The translations under genes and the position numbers were made by a program. The notes below the pieces were generated by a model that saw nothing but the letters and a program-made list of their open reading frames with translations, ran no database searches and was not told where the DNA came from. A DNA stretch of 42,772 bases from a virus. The stretch lies in the IMG/VR virus record IMGVR_UViG_3300028883_000077, positions 1 through 42,772 of that record; one strand, given 5' to 3'. Positions 31,635-40,901 of the stretch are shown piece by piece; position 1 is the stretch's first letter; every line of letters begins with the position of its first letter.

Positions 31635-34600
31635 TTAGTCATATAGCATTACATTGTATCTGTCAATTGTCAGAGTTTTTCCAATATCAGATGGACTGAA
31701 ACGAATTCGTCCGCCTGTGTATAGAGAAATTTCACCTGCCGCTAGCGGTGTCGTTGTATCGTTTAGCAATATCGTAGTTACTGGAACACCATTAATTTTA
31801 ACGTCTTCTGGTAATGGACGGCCCGGTAATGTGTAATCAATTGACCAGAAGTTCGGTTCGAATCGACCAGTCGAAACGCCGTCACCAAGACTGATGATAT
31901 AATCAGTATATTCTTTTACCATCCAATTCCAGTATAGGTAGCCAGACTGGTGACTGGAATACACAGAAGGAACTAACTCTCCTGACACGCCAGTGAATGT
32001 GTAAACTACTTTGTTGCGGATCTTGACTTCTAGGTCAGTAGACCCTTCTGGTCGTTCGAACCAATAGTAAATCCAATTGTCATTATCTCTTGTGAACTCA
32101 CCATCTTGGTAACCAGGATCAGGCGTCGGATCATATTCTGTGTGAACAACAGTACCGTTCTGAATAACCTCAACGCGCCAGTTTTCATTGGATACTGATG
32201 TTACCCGAACAGCGTAATCTATATTCGTAGCAGATACGCCTGTACCAATTTTACTTGCGGCGGCTAATCCAGCTACCATATTTTGACCGCCAGGAATATC
32301 AATGAAACGGAAACGGAAAACACATCTTCCTGTTCCCAGCGAGCCGTGTAGGCGTCCGGAATAATCACCACTACTAGTTCCTTGAAAGCGGTTGCTAGGA
32401 TCATTATATGTCATCCGACCATTATTATCGAGAATTACGCTTTGCTCCGTTTCTGATAAACTTCTGGCTAGAGTAGTCGTTGTAGCCGGAAGCAGACCTC
32501 CACCTTCAACGTCTGTTTGGTCGAATTTAACTTTCTTATAGTAAACACCTACAAAACGAGAATCAAACTCAACACCACCATCAACGAGAACACCATCTAC
32601 AACTCCGACAGTGTAATAATCAGTGGCGACGAACGTCTGTGTTCCACCTGCATCATCAAAGGATACAGTTAGGCCATCTACAATTGGTTCTTCAGTAGCA
32701 TGCATGGTTTTTGAGCCAGCATGACCTTCAATCCAATTAGCACCATCCCAACCGTACTCTTTCCATGCTACGCCTCTGAAACTGCCGGCATCGGAAGATG
32801 ACGAGTCAGTTACTGGCACCACGAACCAAGCAGAGTCTGTGGTTTCAATTGCTTGGTGGCCGGCGAACATACCAGAGTCTCTAAAGAACACTTTGGCACA
32901 TTCGCCAACCATGTATCCTGTGTTGGTAGCGCCATCTACGGTATTGATATCCGTCTCGCGGTTTAGTAAAGACGCGAAGTTGTGTGTGCCATCTTGACGG
33001 CCAAGAGTAAAACGACCCTGGTTTGAGTTTTCATAACGACCCATCACCATAGCGTCTAAACCATTAGGATCTTTACCCCACCAGAACTGTCTACATGATC
33101 TACCGTTCTCGTTGCTATGAGAAGCAAAAACATGAGTCGGAGTTGTTGCGTTATAGTTCCAAATAGCAGAACTTTCATCGTCGCTCGTTGGGCTTGTTTC
33201 CCATACAGTTCGTGATCCCCACACCCCATCATTCGGGCTGCAGTGGAATGACTGACACATTTCTCGCCGACGAGAAGGATACGCGTATCCTAAGGTAGTG
33301 TTCGCATCGCCACGGTAATAATCAGCTGTTGTATTTCCAACACCACTTACACTATCCCACCACGTAACACGAAGATAAGATCTCCACTGGTAGTTTGAAT
33401 CACTGTTCCATACTATAGCCAGTCGATGATCCGCATGAGTAGGATCTCCCTGTAGGAACCACTGGCGATATTCCTGACCGGCTGGAACTATATTGTAAGC
33501 AGGAGAGGATCCTGAATCATACACATTAAATGTCGTGCCATTGTCGTCAGTCCATATCAGACTATCGTGCATGATCGCCCATATACGACCTGGTGTTTTT
33601 GTTACGCCATAACATTTACTAGTTGTTATACCCGTCAAGTCGGTGTGAGTGTTATTAAACTCATCGATCGTGTTCCCATCAGCATGAATGCGGTGTAGTC
33701 CAGTGACCGCATCTGCGACCCATATATCGCCGTTATCAGCAACACACACCTGACTAATATCACTAACGTTCAGAGGTACTGAAGAGGTACTGTGCCAGGA
33801 ATCACGTTCGTTGTTAATCAAATCATAACGTATGACCAGATATGATAAGAAACCTATTACCTTACTGGTTTGATCATATGGTACTGTATTCACACCAGTA
33901 CGTCGGTCATATGAAAGACGCTGCCAAAATCCACCAGCATTATCATCCGTGCCGTGGTTAAACATAACGCCGTGATAATTACTGAACTTGCTGATAAACG
34001 GTACCGCTACAAACATGTCCTGGTATGTGTTGTTATAGAAACCAGTCGTATTTCGCATCCACACTTTGTATGTTCCTGCACCCACTCCACCAGAGCCGGT
34101 AACTTCTATACGTAAGAATTTCTGCCAATCAGGATTGGTCCAACTATCGCCGTTAATCGCTAGTGTGCCTGTTCCTGAAGGAACGGTAGAAGCGAAGTAG
34201 AACGGTCCAGTCGCGACTGCGCTGTGAGAGAAGATGTTTTGAATTGGGCTGTTTGATTCTCTGTTTAGTGGGTTAAAGAACAACGACGGTTCGGCACCGC
34301 TGTAGTTTTGGTTACATCCAAGAATGGTTCCAATCAAACGACCTGTCGCTTGGGTCAAATCACCAGTAGCCCGGATTATACGAGCTCTATAAGAGCCATC
34401 ACCGTACGCTATACCGCCAATACCGAAACTGTTCGGGTATCGCTGGTCCCCGGATCCATACCCGCGGTTGAAATCTGTAAGGTAGTAGTTACGAACATTT
34501 GGAATCATTTTCCGGCCGTGTGCAACGAAACGAACAGTTTGTGGGTAAATGGTATAATCGTTTGGATACCCGCTGTTTACCCATATATGACGACGAGCGA

Positions 34601-35171
34601 TTCGGTATATCTGATCTCGTGACGGAGCAGTATCGCTGGTATCTTCTTCTGGGTTATCCCAGATGATACGGTAAAATATGTCAAGCGTTTCTGTTGGCGA
34701 CTGAGTGCATGGGGTAGTTAGCGCTAGGTACGCAGCAACATCAACCGGGCGGTACGGTTCCGGTAATGGCCAACTTGTCTCATAATCCATACCGATGCCA
34801 ATAGTATAGATCGTACGGAGAGCGGCAGGTGGATCAAATCGTTGCTGGTATTGGTAATAGTACGCAAACGTTCCACCAGTTCCCACATTACCAGATAATA
34901 GGTTTGGGTTCTGAATACCAGGCTCCGTTCGCCCACGCTCAATTGGATTGTACATTGCTGCCCAGTTACGATCCGTTGGTTGATCCAGCCCGCCAATGAA
35001 AATATACTCCCCAAATCGTCCATCGTTCGATGGAGTGTTTGTGTCGAAGTAGCCAACATTAGCCATACGATTCAACATCGATTCCGTGATCGTATTCTTT
35101 TGCTTAACTTCTTTTGTTATTTCGCCGGTGTTAATGTCTCTGAACACCAAGCGCGCTTCGCCGCGTACCAT
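31635..35171 (-). CDS. Large virion adhesin with propeller-like and lectin-like regions, copy 1
   Basis: Protein of 1178 aa with the same layout as the 1165 aa copy. It has an N-terminal module RGEARLVFRDINTGEIT, the FIGGLDQPTDR segment, propeller-like blades (IWVADAVTGLHRIHADG, IWAIMHDSLIWTDDNG), a lectin-like region (FRFRFIDIPGGQNMVAG) and the C-terminal GRIRFSPSDIGKTLTIDRYNV. The two copies differ most in loop-rich middle segments, as expected for proteins that diversify receptor contacts. It is probably exposed on tail or baseplate. The start ATG 35171 follows GAGAGGAATTA. Confidence 0.8.
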   Translation of the reverse strand: MVRGEARLVFRDINTGEITKEVKQKNTITESMLNRMANVGYFDTNTPSNDGRFGEYIFIGGLDQPTDRNWAAMYNPIERGRTEPGIQNPNLLSGNVGTGGTFAYYYQYQQRFDPPAALRTIYTIGIGMDYETSWPLPEPYRPVDVAAYLALTTPCTQSPTETLDIFYRIIWDNPEEDTSDTAPSRDQIYRIARRHIWVNSGYPNDYTIYPQTVRFVAHGRKMIPNVRNYYLTDFNRGYGSGDQRYPNSFGIGGIAYGDGSYRARIIRATGDLTQATGRLIGTILGCNQNYSGAEPSLFFNPLNRESNSPIQNIFSHSAVATGPFYFASTVPSGTGTLAINGDSWTNPDWQKFLRIEVTGSGGVGAGTYKVWMRNTTGFYNNTYQDMFVAVPFISKFSNYHGVMFNHGTDDNAGGFWQRLSYDRRTGVNTVPYDQTSKVIGFLSYLVIRYDLINNERDSWHSTSSVPLNVSDISQVCVADNGDIWVADAVTGLHRIHADGNTIDEFNNTHTDLTGITTSKCYGVTKTPGRIWAIMHDSLIWTDDNGTTFNVYDSGSSPAYNIVPAGQEYRQWFLQGDPTHADHRLAIVWNSDSNYQWRSYLRVTWWDSVSGVGNTTADYYRGDANTTLGYAYPSRRREMCQSFHCSPNDGVWGSRTVWETSPTSDDESSAIWNYNATTPTHVFASHSNENGRSCRQFWWGKDPNGLDAMVMGRYENSNQGRFTLGRQDGTHNFASLLNRETDINTVDGATNTGYMVGECAKVFFRDSGMFAGHQAIETTDSAWFVVPVTDSSSSDAGSFRGVAWKEYGWDGANWIEGHAGSKTMHATEEPIVDGLTVSFDDAGGTQTFVATDYYTVGVVDGVLVDGGVEFDSRFVGVYYKKVKFDQTDVEGGGLLPATTTTLARSLSETEQSVILDNNGRMTYNDPSNRFQGTSSGDYSGRLHGSLGTGRCVFRFRFIDIPGGQNMVAGLAAASKIGTGVSATNIDYAVRVTSVSNENWRVEVIQNGTVVHTEYDPTPDPGYQDGEFTRDNDNWIYYWFERPEGSTDLEVKIRNKVVYTFTGVSGELVPSVYSSHQSGYLYWNWMVKEYTDYIISLGDGVSTGRFEPNFWSIDYTLPGRPLPEDVKINGVPVTTILLNDTTTPLAAGEISLYTGGRIRFSPSDIGKTLTIDRYNVMLYD

Positions 35172-35185
35172 ATTAATTCCTCTCG

Positions 35186-36187
35186 TTATCCGCTACCAAT
35201 GCCCGATGGATCGTATCTTGTAATATTTATCCATTGTGCATCTGGTTCAAAAGCGAGTTGTGTTATTGTAGATTCCCCATACTCCACAAGGTTACTGTAA
35301 TTGATTCGAGAAAAATACGTATCTCCACCATTCGCTGATGTTTGTGAGCTTGATTCGTTAGTTAGGAATAGGTTGGTATAATCCACCCGGCTAAAATATT
35401 GTTGGTCTGGATTGGTTGCAGTTCCGCGCACTGAATCGTTGTAAGCGCGGACTGATGGTGCCACCAACGTGGTGTAATCGATCGTACAGCTCGGACGGAT
35501 AAACTTGCGGCCAGCAATGTTGTACAGCGTATCAACGCGGTATTCAGCAAATGTTCCATTATACTGGAGCGTCTCAGTAGGAGGTCCAGGTCCATCACCA
35601 GCATCCCATATTGGCGTATCTGGTAATGAATCTACCAGCACCCCGTCTTCAAACACCTGGTATTGCTCAATATACGCTTGATGTATCGTGTCCACAGGAT
35701 GGTTCCATGTCACTTCCACGATTGTTTGGGAGCCCGTTTCTTCGCCTTCTAGTGATGTTGGAGGAGGAACGGTAACGCTGACGAACGAAGCAAAACTATC
35801 ACATTCAACCGGTTGTGGATCTAGTGGTAGATTGAAATACTGCTGATCAGGCGCATACGACGTATCACATATACCTGTTGGCGTTTTCCATATCGTGACA
35901 TCATCATATTGCTCGTAAGGAGTTCCACGATCAACATAACAACGAAATACTTTATCTGTTCCATCTACCGCATCAAAGAAAGGTGTCAGTGTATTTGACA
36001 GCTGCAGTGTTACGGTTGTTCCACTTATCTGTTCCCATTCAACAAAATGCCCAGACAGATCGCCATCTACCTCAGCTTCGAGGTAGATTGTTGGTGAACA
36101 TATGTGTGTCTGATCTTCACCAGCAGTTCTCAGCGTTATCTGCTTAAACTGTCTGTGGCGAGTGGAGAACGTAACCTGAAAAGGCAT
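35186..36187 (-). CDS. Ig/FN3-like virion protein, copy 1
   Basis: Protein of 333 aa and paralogue of the 342 aa protein: identical order of an MPFQVTFSTRHRQFKQITL start, PKD/Ig-like domain (VEWEQISGTTVTLQLSNTL) and FN3-like domain (PPPTSLEGEETG). The C-terminal repeats read QYFSRVDYTNL, TYFSRINYSNL and QWINITRYDPSG. The gene sits immediately downstream of the 1150 aa fibre (12-nt gap) and upstream of its 1178 aa partner. Probable virion structural role; the function is unknown. Confidence 0.78.
   Translation of the reverse strand: MPFQVTFSTRHRQFKQITLRTAGEDQTHICSPTIYLEAEVDGDLSGHFVEWEQISGTTVTLQLSNTLTPFFDAVDGTDKVFRCYVDRGTPYEQYDDVTIWKTPTGICDTSYAPDQQYFNLPLDPQPVECDSFASFVSVTVPPPTSLEGEETGSQTIVEVTWNHPVDTIHQAYIEQYQVFEDGVLVDSLPDTPIWDAGDGPGPPTETLQYNGTFAEYRVDTLYNIAGRKFIRPSCTIDYTTLVAPSVRAYNDSVRGTATNPDQQYFSRVDYTNLFLTNESSSQTSANGGDTYFSRINYSNLVEYGESTITQLAFEPDAQWINITRYDPSGIGSG
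35224..35231 (-). promoter_or_regulatory. Possible late promoter (GATAAATA), copy 1
   Basis: GATAAATA on the minus strand in the end of the 333 aa gene, 53 nt before the 1178 aa gene, matching the position in the duplicate unit. Confidence 0.35.
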
Positions 36188-36199
36188 GGGATGCTCTCC

Positions 36200-39100
36200 T
36201 TAACTTCCGCCAGTTATCGTCCAGACGCCCTCATCAAACGCTGTGTCGGAATTACTATCAGTAACAGTCACACGCATGGTAAAGTCTATATTAGCTGCCA
36301 CCGCAAATGGCGAACCTACAATCACGTTTGGATCAGTAACTGTGATAGAATCGCCAACACTGAGAACTGTTCCATCAATTTCAATTTCTTCACCACCTGG
36401 AGGCCCAAAGCCGGAATTGACCGCGCTAACAACCTCAATGAAGTAACTAACATATGGAGGCGTACCAAGCGTCACGTTAATTAACGTCGAAAGAGAAACC
36501 CCGATGTCAAATGAGCTGATTGAATCATCATACACTTCAATGCTCAATGTGGACACTATAGGAAGGGTGCAACTATCAGCTGGAGCACATCCAGCCAGTG
36601 TTATGACAACATCTTGGATGGTTGGTTCTAATGTAACCGGAGTAACAACTTCGATTGCTGTTCCTGCTACTAGGTCAACGTTGCTAGGGAATGTAATAGC
36701 ACCATTTCTATTACCAGCAACAAAATCAATCTGCCCCACTGCAGTAGTGCTTGTACCGTCGTCTGTTATGATCTGGTATGTTACATCGACTGCAGGTGCA
36801 ATCTTTGCTCGTGCAATTGATCCCGGCAAGTTCGCAGGTAAATGTATTTGCCGCGTTGCTATAAACGAACCCGTTATTGCATTTGCGAATAACATCTGAC
36901 CTGCTAGGAAGAATGAAATGTCATATGGGATTGTTAACGGATAAGTCGCTAACTTATTCCAGCTTCCGTTTTGTGCAACATAGTGCGTATTTTCGCTTGT
37001 TACTTGAGCGATCATCCCGTTGTATGTTGACGGGTCTGGTAAATCACCGAACGTAGGATAGTTTGGCGTTATGGACGCTTTTTCGTTATATGTTTCTTGT
37101 ACCGCATTCTGGATCGACGTTGCTGTTATATCACCAAGTCCTGGAACCGGGCTGACATATGGCGAAAACGATAAGTTACTTGCAGAGTGCGTATGAGTAA
37201 TTGGCGAGTATAGGAGAGCCAGATCACTAGGTTCCAACCCCTGCCAATATCTCGAATCAATAATACCACCATCACCAAATTGAATAACAGAAAGAGTATT
37301 TCCGTTCTGTACGATAGTTGCACCATCAGCACTTAGAGCTTGTGCTCCGCCGAACAAGATCCATTCAGTTCCAGAGAATGCGTATTGATTGTATGCAAAA
37401 ATTTCCGAACTGTTACAAGCATACACTGCATTGTTTGATGTTGGCACCTCAAAATAGTCCAGAACACCAGTCGACGTGTATTGTGCGATTTCGTTCTTAT
37501 GGCCAGCAAACGAACCAGATGGAGTCGTGGATGATTGTATTGCAACAGCCAGTCGTGCCCCAGCTGGATTCATTCCTGTTAACGGACCACGGTCCAACCA
37601 AGCAGCACCATCCCATGTTACGATGTTGCCTGCTGGAATTGCTGCCCAAAGACCAACAGCGCCAGGTGGGATGATATAACTATCGCCCAAATCGTTGATA
37701 ATTGGTGGCATAGTTACCACATCCGAAATCATATTGACAACACAGATCGGGTTCAGCCACACCAGTCCACTAACCAATGAATCAACATATCGTTTAGGAA
37801 CTGCATGCAAAGCATTAATTGGGTTTGCATGTAATGTTAAGAACCCCGTCATCGTATCGCCAGCTTTATTGACTTTCTCATTGCCCAGCTCTTCGAGTGC
37901 GCCCTGAACATTTAGCGATGCAATTCCATGACCAGGGGTAAAGTTGATTTCAGAGGCACCGTGCGTGTGAGCTAGTGGAGGGCGAGCGTCAGAGAGACGA
38001 GGGTCGTTATCGCCAACAACCAATGGAATGTCTTGATCAACAGGCGGTAGGTTAAGGTAAATACCGCCAAGATCGGTTGTCGTTGCTATTGGTAGATTCT
38101 CAATAGATCCTGCAGGACCACGATCTCCCTTACCGCCTAACCCCTGCTCAAATACGATAGAATCTTTGTCCAAAACTCGAGCGACTGGTACTTGTCCTAT
38201 CGGATAGTTACCGACTGTAAGGAACATCTGTCCAGCGACGATTGCATCTATGATTATTTCTTCGACATAGATTGTTGTGGTAGCCGGAGATGAGTTGTAC
38301 ACAGACTCAACAACACGATACGAACCATCATTATTTGTTGAGTTACCACGAACAGTAATTACCTGTCCTTTTTCTAGCGTGTAACCTCCTGCAACAACAA
38401 AGTACGGATTTGTGCTACCATTGTTAATTCCAATGATAGGAGGGCCTGCACGATTACCCTGAACGTGTGGATCGTATGGAACCAGCTGTCCGTTTTCGAT
38501 CCATAGTGGTGTACCTACGGGAACAGCGCTCGGTCCAGTTGTCCAGTTCCAATCAGGGTTTGTAATGACACCTTGGATCATTACAGCACCAACTTCATTC
38601 AGTCCAAGAGGTTCTGTCAGAATACCAACAACGGTTGTTCCAGCATCGTCGTAGTCAGCGACACGGATACGACCACCTACAGCAGGAGTCGGATCTGGTT
38701 CCCAAGCAACAACGCTAAACTCATCGATAGCGGAACCTGGACCTGCGAATTGTGCTCTAGCTACATTTGATTCTAATCGAATGGCGTCAACGCGAGCAGC
38801 ATTTGCAAAGAATTGATCTTCTGTGGTAAAGAAGGTTCCGTCATCGCGACGAATAACATCCGAAGCTTCGTCATAAACAACACGGCCGGTTCGTACTGAT
38901 GTAGTATCGCCGATTTGTGTTCCAATGAAAGATCCAGTGTTAATTGTTTGAGGTAAGAATTGTGACGCATTACGTAGATGTGCAGCAAATACACGAAGAA
39001 CTTCAGTCCACTGATTACCATTCAGAACATAATGACGGTTTGTTTCGGTATTATACCAATGGCGACCGTTCGTTAATAGAGGAATGCCGTAGGCATCAAT

Positions 39101-39652
39101 ATCAAGAGTCGCATCGCCGTACGTGGTGTCGGTTGGGGTAGCTACGACTTCATAAACAGCAATCTGTGTTTGACCGAGCAGAGGGCTATATGTTGCTTGC
39201 TTGACGGTATACGTTCCATCATTATCAGTAGATCCGATAATAGCGAACTGTCGGTTCTCACGAAGGACGAAATGGCCTTCAACAACAAACGCTCCAACGC
39301 CTGGAGTTGATCCGGGAATTACGTCAATAACTTCAACATCACCATTTCCAGGAACGGCATCTTGAGCCACTGGTTCCAAAGTGGTGTAGCCAAACGTGCG
39401 CTGGAAGGTTAGAGGGTTGAAGTCCCAATACAGCCAATAGTGCGTCGAGGCTGAAAATGGCCCCATCCACGCATTAGTAACTGTGTAGTTATCGGTAAAC
39501 GTGTAGTTGGTATTTGCGTGTGCTACTGTGATAGTGACCGGGCGGTTATCCGCCTTCAGGTCCACGTGTCCTGATGGATTTTTACTTAGAAAATCCTGCA
39601 CATTGCCACTCGTTTGGTGGCTTACTATCCCTTGACGAAAATTGATTCTCAT
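36200..39652 (-). CDS. Large tail-fibre protein
   Basis: Protein of 1150 aa. The N-terminus RINFRQGIVSHQ and the block YWLYWDFNPLTFQRTFG are shared with the 876 aa fibre. The middle has the phage-fibre motif NKAGDTMTGFLTLHA with AVPKRYVD, and HTH motifs (LAHTHGASEIN, ITHTHSASNL), followed by segments with a tail-fibre DPRLSDARPP signature. The last 150 residues look Ig-like (TMRVTVTDSNSDTAFDEGV). It probably forms a trimeric fibre. A late-promoter motif (39686-39693) lies 34 nt upstream. The protein is the head of the adhesin block. Confidence 0.85.
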   Translation of the reverse strand: MRINFRQGIVSHQTSGNVQDFLSKNPSGHVDLKADNRPVTITVAHANTNYTFTDNYTVTNAWMGPFSASTHYWLYWDFNPLTFQRTFGYTTLEPVAQDAVPGNGDVEVIDVIPGSTPGVGAFVVEGHFVLRENRQFAIIGSTDNDGTYTVKQATYSPLLGQTQIAVYEVVATPTDTTYGDATLDIDAYGIPLLTNGRHWYNTETNRHYVLNGNQWTEVLRVFAAHLRNASQFLPQTINTGSFIGTQIGDTTSVRTGRVVYDEASDVIRRDDGTFFTTEDQFFANAARVDAIRLESNVARAQFAGPGSAIDEFSVVAWEPDPTPAVGGRIRVADYDDAGTTVVGILTEPLGLNEVGAVMIQGVITNPDWNWTTGPSAVPVGTPLWIENGQLVPYDPHVQGNRAGPPIIGINNGSTNPYFVVAGGYTLEKGQVITVRGNSTNNDGSYRVVESVYNSSPATTTIYVEEIIIDAIVAGQMFLTVGNYPIGQVPVARVLDKDSIVFEQGLGGKGDRGPAGSIENLPIATTTDLGGIYLNLPPVDQDIPLVVGDNDPRLSDARPPLAHTHGASEINFTPGHGIASLNVQGALEELGNEKVNKAGDTMTGFLTLHANPINALHAVPKRYVDSLVSGLVWLNPICVVNMISDVVTMPPIINDLGDSYIIPPGAVGLWAAIPAGNIVTWDGAAWLDRGPLTGMNPAGARLAVAIQSSTTPSGSFAGHKNEIAQYTSTGVLDYFEVPTSNNAVYACNSSEIFAYNQYAFSGTEWILFGGAQALSADGATIVQNGNTLSVIQFGDGGIIDSRYWQGLEPSDLALLYSPITHTHSASNLSFSPYVSPVPGLGDITATSIQNAVQETYNEKASITPNYPTFGDLPDPSTYNGMIAQVTSENTHYVAQNGSWNKLATYPLTIPYDISFFLAGQMLFANAITGSFIATRQIHLPANLPGSIARAKIAPAVDVTYQIITDDGTSTTAVGQIDFVAGNRNGAITFPSNVDLVAGTAIEVVTPVTLEPTIQDVVITLAGCAPADSCTLPIVSTLSIEVYDDSISSFDIGVSLSTLINVTLGTPPYVSYFIEVVSAVNSGFGPPGGEEIEIDGTVLSVGDSITVTDPNVIVGSPFAVAANIDFTMRVTVTDSNSDTAFDEGVWTITGGS

Positions 39653-39685
39653 GCTATTACCCCTGTTATACGGTCTGCGTTACCA

Positions 39686-39693
39686 TATTTATG
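39686..39693 (-). promoter_or_regulatory. Candidate late promoter (CATAAATA)
   Basis: CATAAATA on the minus strand, in the 55-nt gap between the 82 aa gene and the 1150 aa fibre gene. The intergenic position and correct orientation support it. Confidence 0.6.
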
Positions 39694-39707
39694 ACGGGGT
39701 TAAAGCA

Positions 39708-39956
39708 TTACGCGGTTATATCTGAGTCGCTATAACCAGCAGCAGCACCCGGACCAGCTACACGAACCGCCATGATTGCATTTGGTGAGATCCAATCGTA
39801 TGTATTCTCATCAACCTGGCGGCGATATCCTTCTTTGAGTATTTGTAATGCATGAGCATTTGCCTTCTCGGCTGTGTCAACGGAAATTTCAAACGAGGCC
39901 TTTTTCCCACTGGCCTTTTCGTAAGACGTAAAAACTTTTAATGTATAGTCAGACAT
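39708..39956 (-). CDS. Small hypothetical protein
   Basis: Protein of 82 aa: MSDYTLKVFTSYEKASGKK start, a helix (VDTAEKANAHALQILKEGY), then a strand IMAVRVAGPG and a flexible Gly/Ala end. It looks like a compact alpha/beta fold. Not recognised. It lies between the 310 aa structural candidate and the 1150 aa fibre, so a structural or assembly role is possible. Confidence 0.6.
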   Translation of the reverse strand: MSDYTLKVFTSYEKASGKKASFEISVDTAEKANAHALQILKEGYRRQVDENTYDWISPNAIMAVRVAGPGAAAGYSDSDITA

Positions 39957-39967
39957 GTCAATCCTTA

Positions 39968-40900
39968 TTATTTTATTGTCTTTTCTCTGTAAATTTCAAG
40001 AAACACCTGAGCATTCCAGTTTGTATCAGATGCATTAGTAAACGCAACACGAATAAAGTATGGGTACATCAATTCTGCTGTATCGTCGGATGCCAGGTTA
40101 AAGTATGTTCCTGTGGTTCCACGGCATGGAATCTTAGTTACAAACTTATGCACTGGTTGCTCTATATCGGAGATACGGTAAGCACCAGTTCCGGTCATGT
40201 TTGGTGTTAAGTCTGTTCCATCATAATCCCAATCTCCATCTCGCGACGCGGTACGTGGTATCAGTGCTGGGGTAGCAGCAAAACCATGTGTTCCTGTGCC
40301 TGGGCCACCCGGAGCAAACTTTACCAAGTTATCTTCAACTATTAAATCTAAATTTGCTAGTTGCTGTAATTGTGTTGCTGGAGCCATAATTATTCCACAC
40401 GTCCAATCGCCCTGTCCTGCATTTTCATAACGAATGTATGCTTCGTTAATCCACACACGACCATTATCTGGGTGGAATCTTACATCCTTTGTGACCATTG
40501 GAACACCTGTGGTCATGGTAAAATCTAGCAACTCGCCATCGCCAGTTTCTCCAGTAACCATATCGTCACCAGCACCTGCCCAAACAGCGTATGTAACCTT
40601 GCCATCAAGCATTGGTTTTGCTGATGATTGAACAGCAAGTTTATTTGTATCGGCGGATATTGGTAATTCTGTAATGTTGATTTCGCTTGTATCAGGAACG
40701 TGATTTTCAATCATCGTTTCTAATACCGCCTCTTCTTCAACAGAAAGTGCAACAGCAAATTCGAAATCAAAGGCTCCACTATTTAAAGAGATACTTAAAC
40801 ACGACGGAGCAATGGCAGGTACAGCATTGATCTCCGTCTGTAACTGATTAAGATTATACCCGAACTCAGTTGTATCCGGTTTTGTTACAATTACTGACAT
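39968..40900 (-). CDS. Probable virion structural protein
   Basis: Protein of 310 aa, not assigned to a family. The start MSVIVTKPDTTEFGYNLNQ is followed by a domain with VALSVEEEAVLETMIENHV and then by a beta-rich region (VRFHPDNGRVWINEAYIRY, YPYFIRVAFTNASDTNWNA) that resembles a jelly-roll or carbohydrate-binding type. A short Gly/Pro segment GPGGPGTGTHG lies near residue 200. It is encoded one base downstream of the collagen-repeat fibre gene. A fibre-associated tip or adaptor is a reasonable guess. Confidence 0.68.
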   Translation of the reverse strand: MSVIVTKPDTTEFGYNLNQLQTEINAVPAIAPSCLSISLNSGAFDFEFAVALSVEEEAVLETMIENHVPDTSEINITELPISADTNKLAVQSSAKPMLDGKVTYAVWAGAGDDMVTGETGDGELLDFTMTTGVPMVTKDVRFHPDNGRVWINEAYIRYENAGQGDWTCGIIMAPATQLQQLANLDLIVEDNLVKFAPGGPGTGTHGFAATPALIPRTASRDGDWDYDGTDLTPNMTGTGAYRISDIEQPVHKFVTKIPCRGTTGTYFNLASDDTAELMYPYFIRVAFTNASDTNWNAQVFLEIYREKTIK

Positions 40901-40901
40901 T

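Larger units (their letters stand above)
27088..36187 (-). repeat. Tandem duplication of a two-gene adhesin unit
   Basis: Two adjacent units, each made of an Ig/FN3-like gene plus a large adhesin gene: 36187-31635 and 31629-27088. Gene order, start sites and spacings (14-15 nt) match, and both proteins are alignable end to end by eye, with shared nucleotide stretches near the adhesin 5' ends. The copies have diverged clearly, so the duplication is not recent. Confidence 0.9.
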
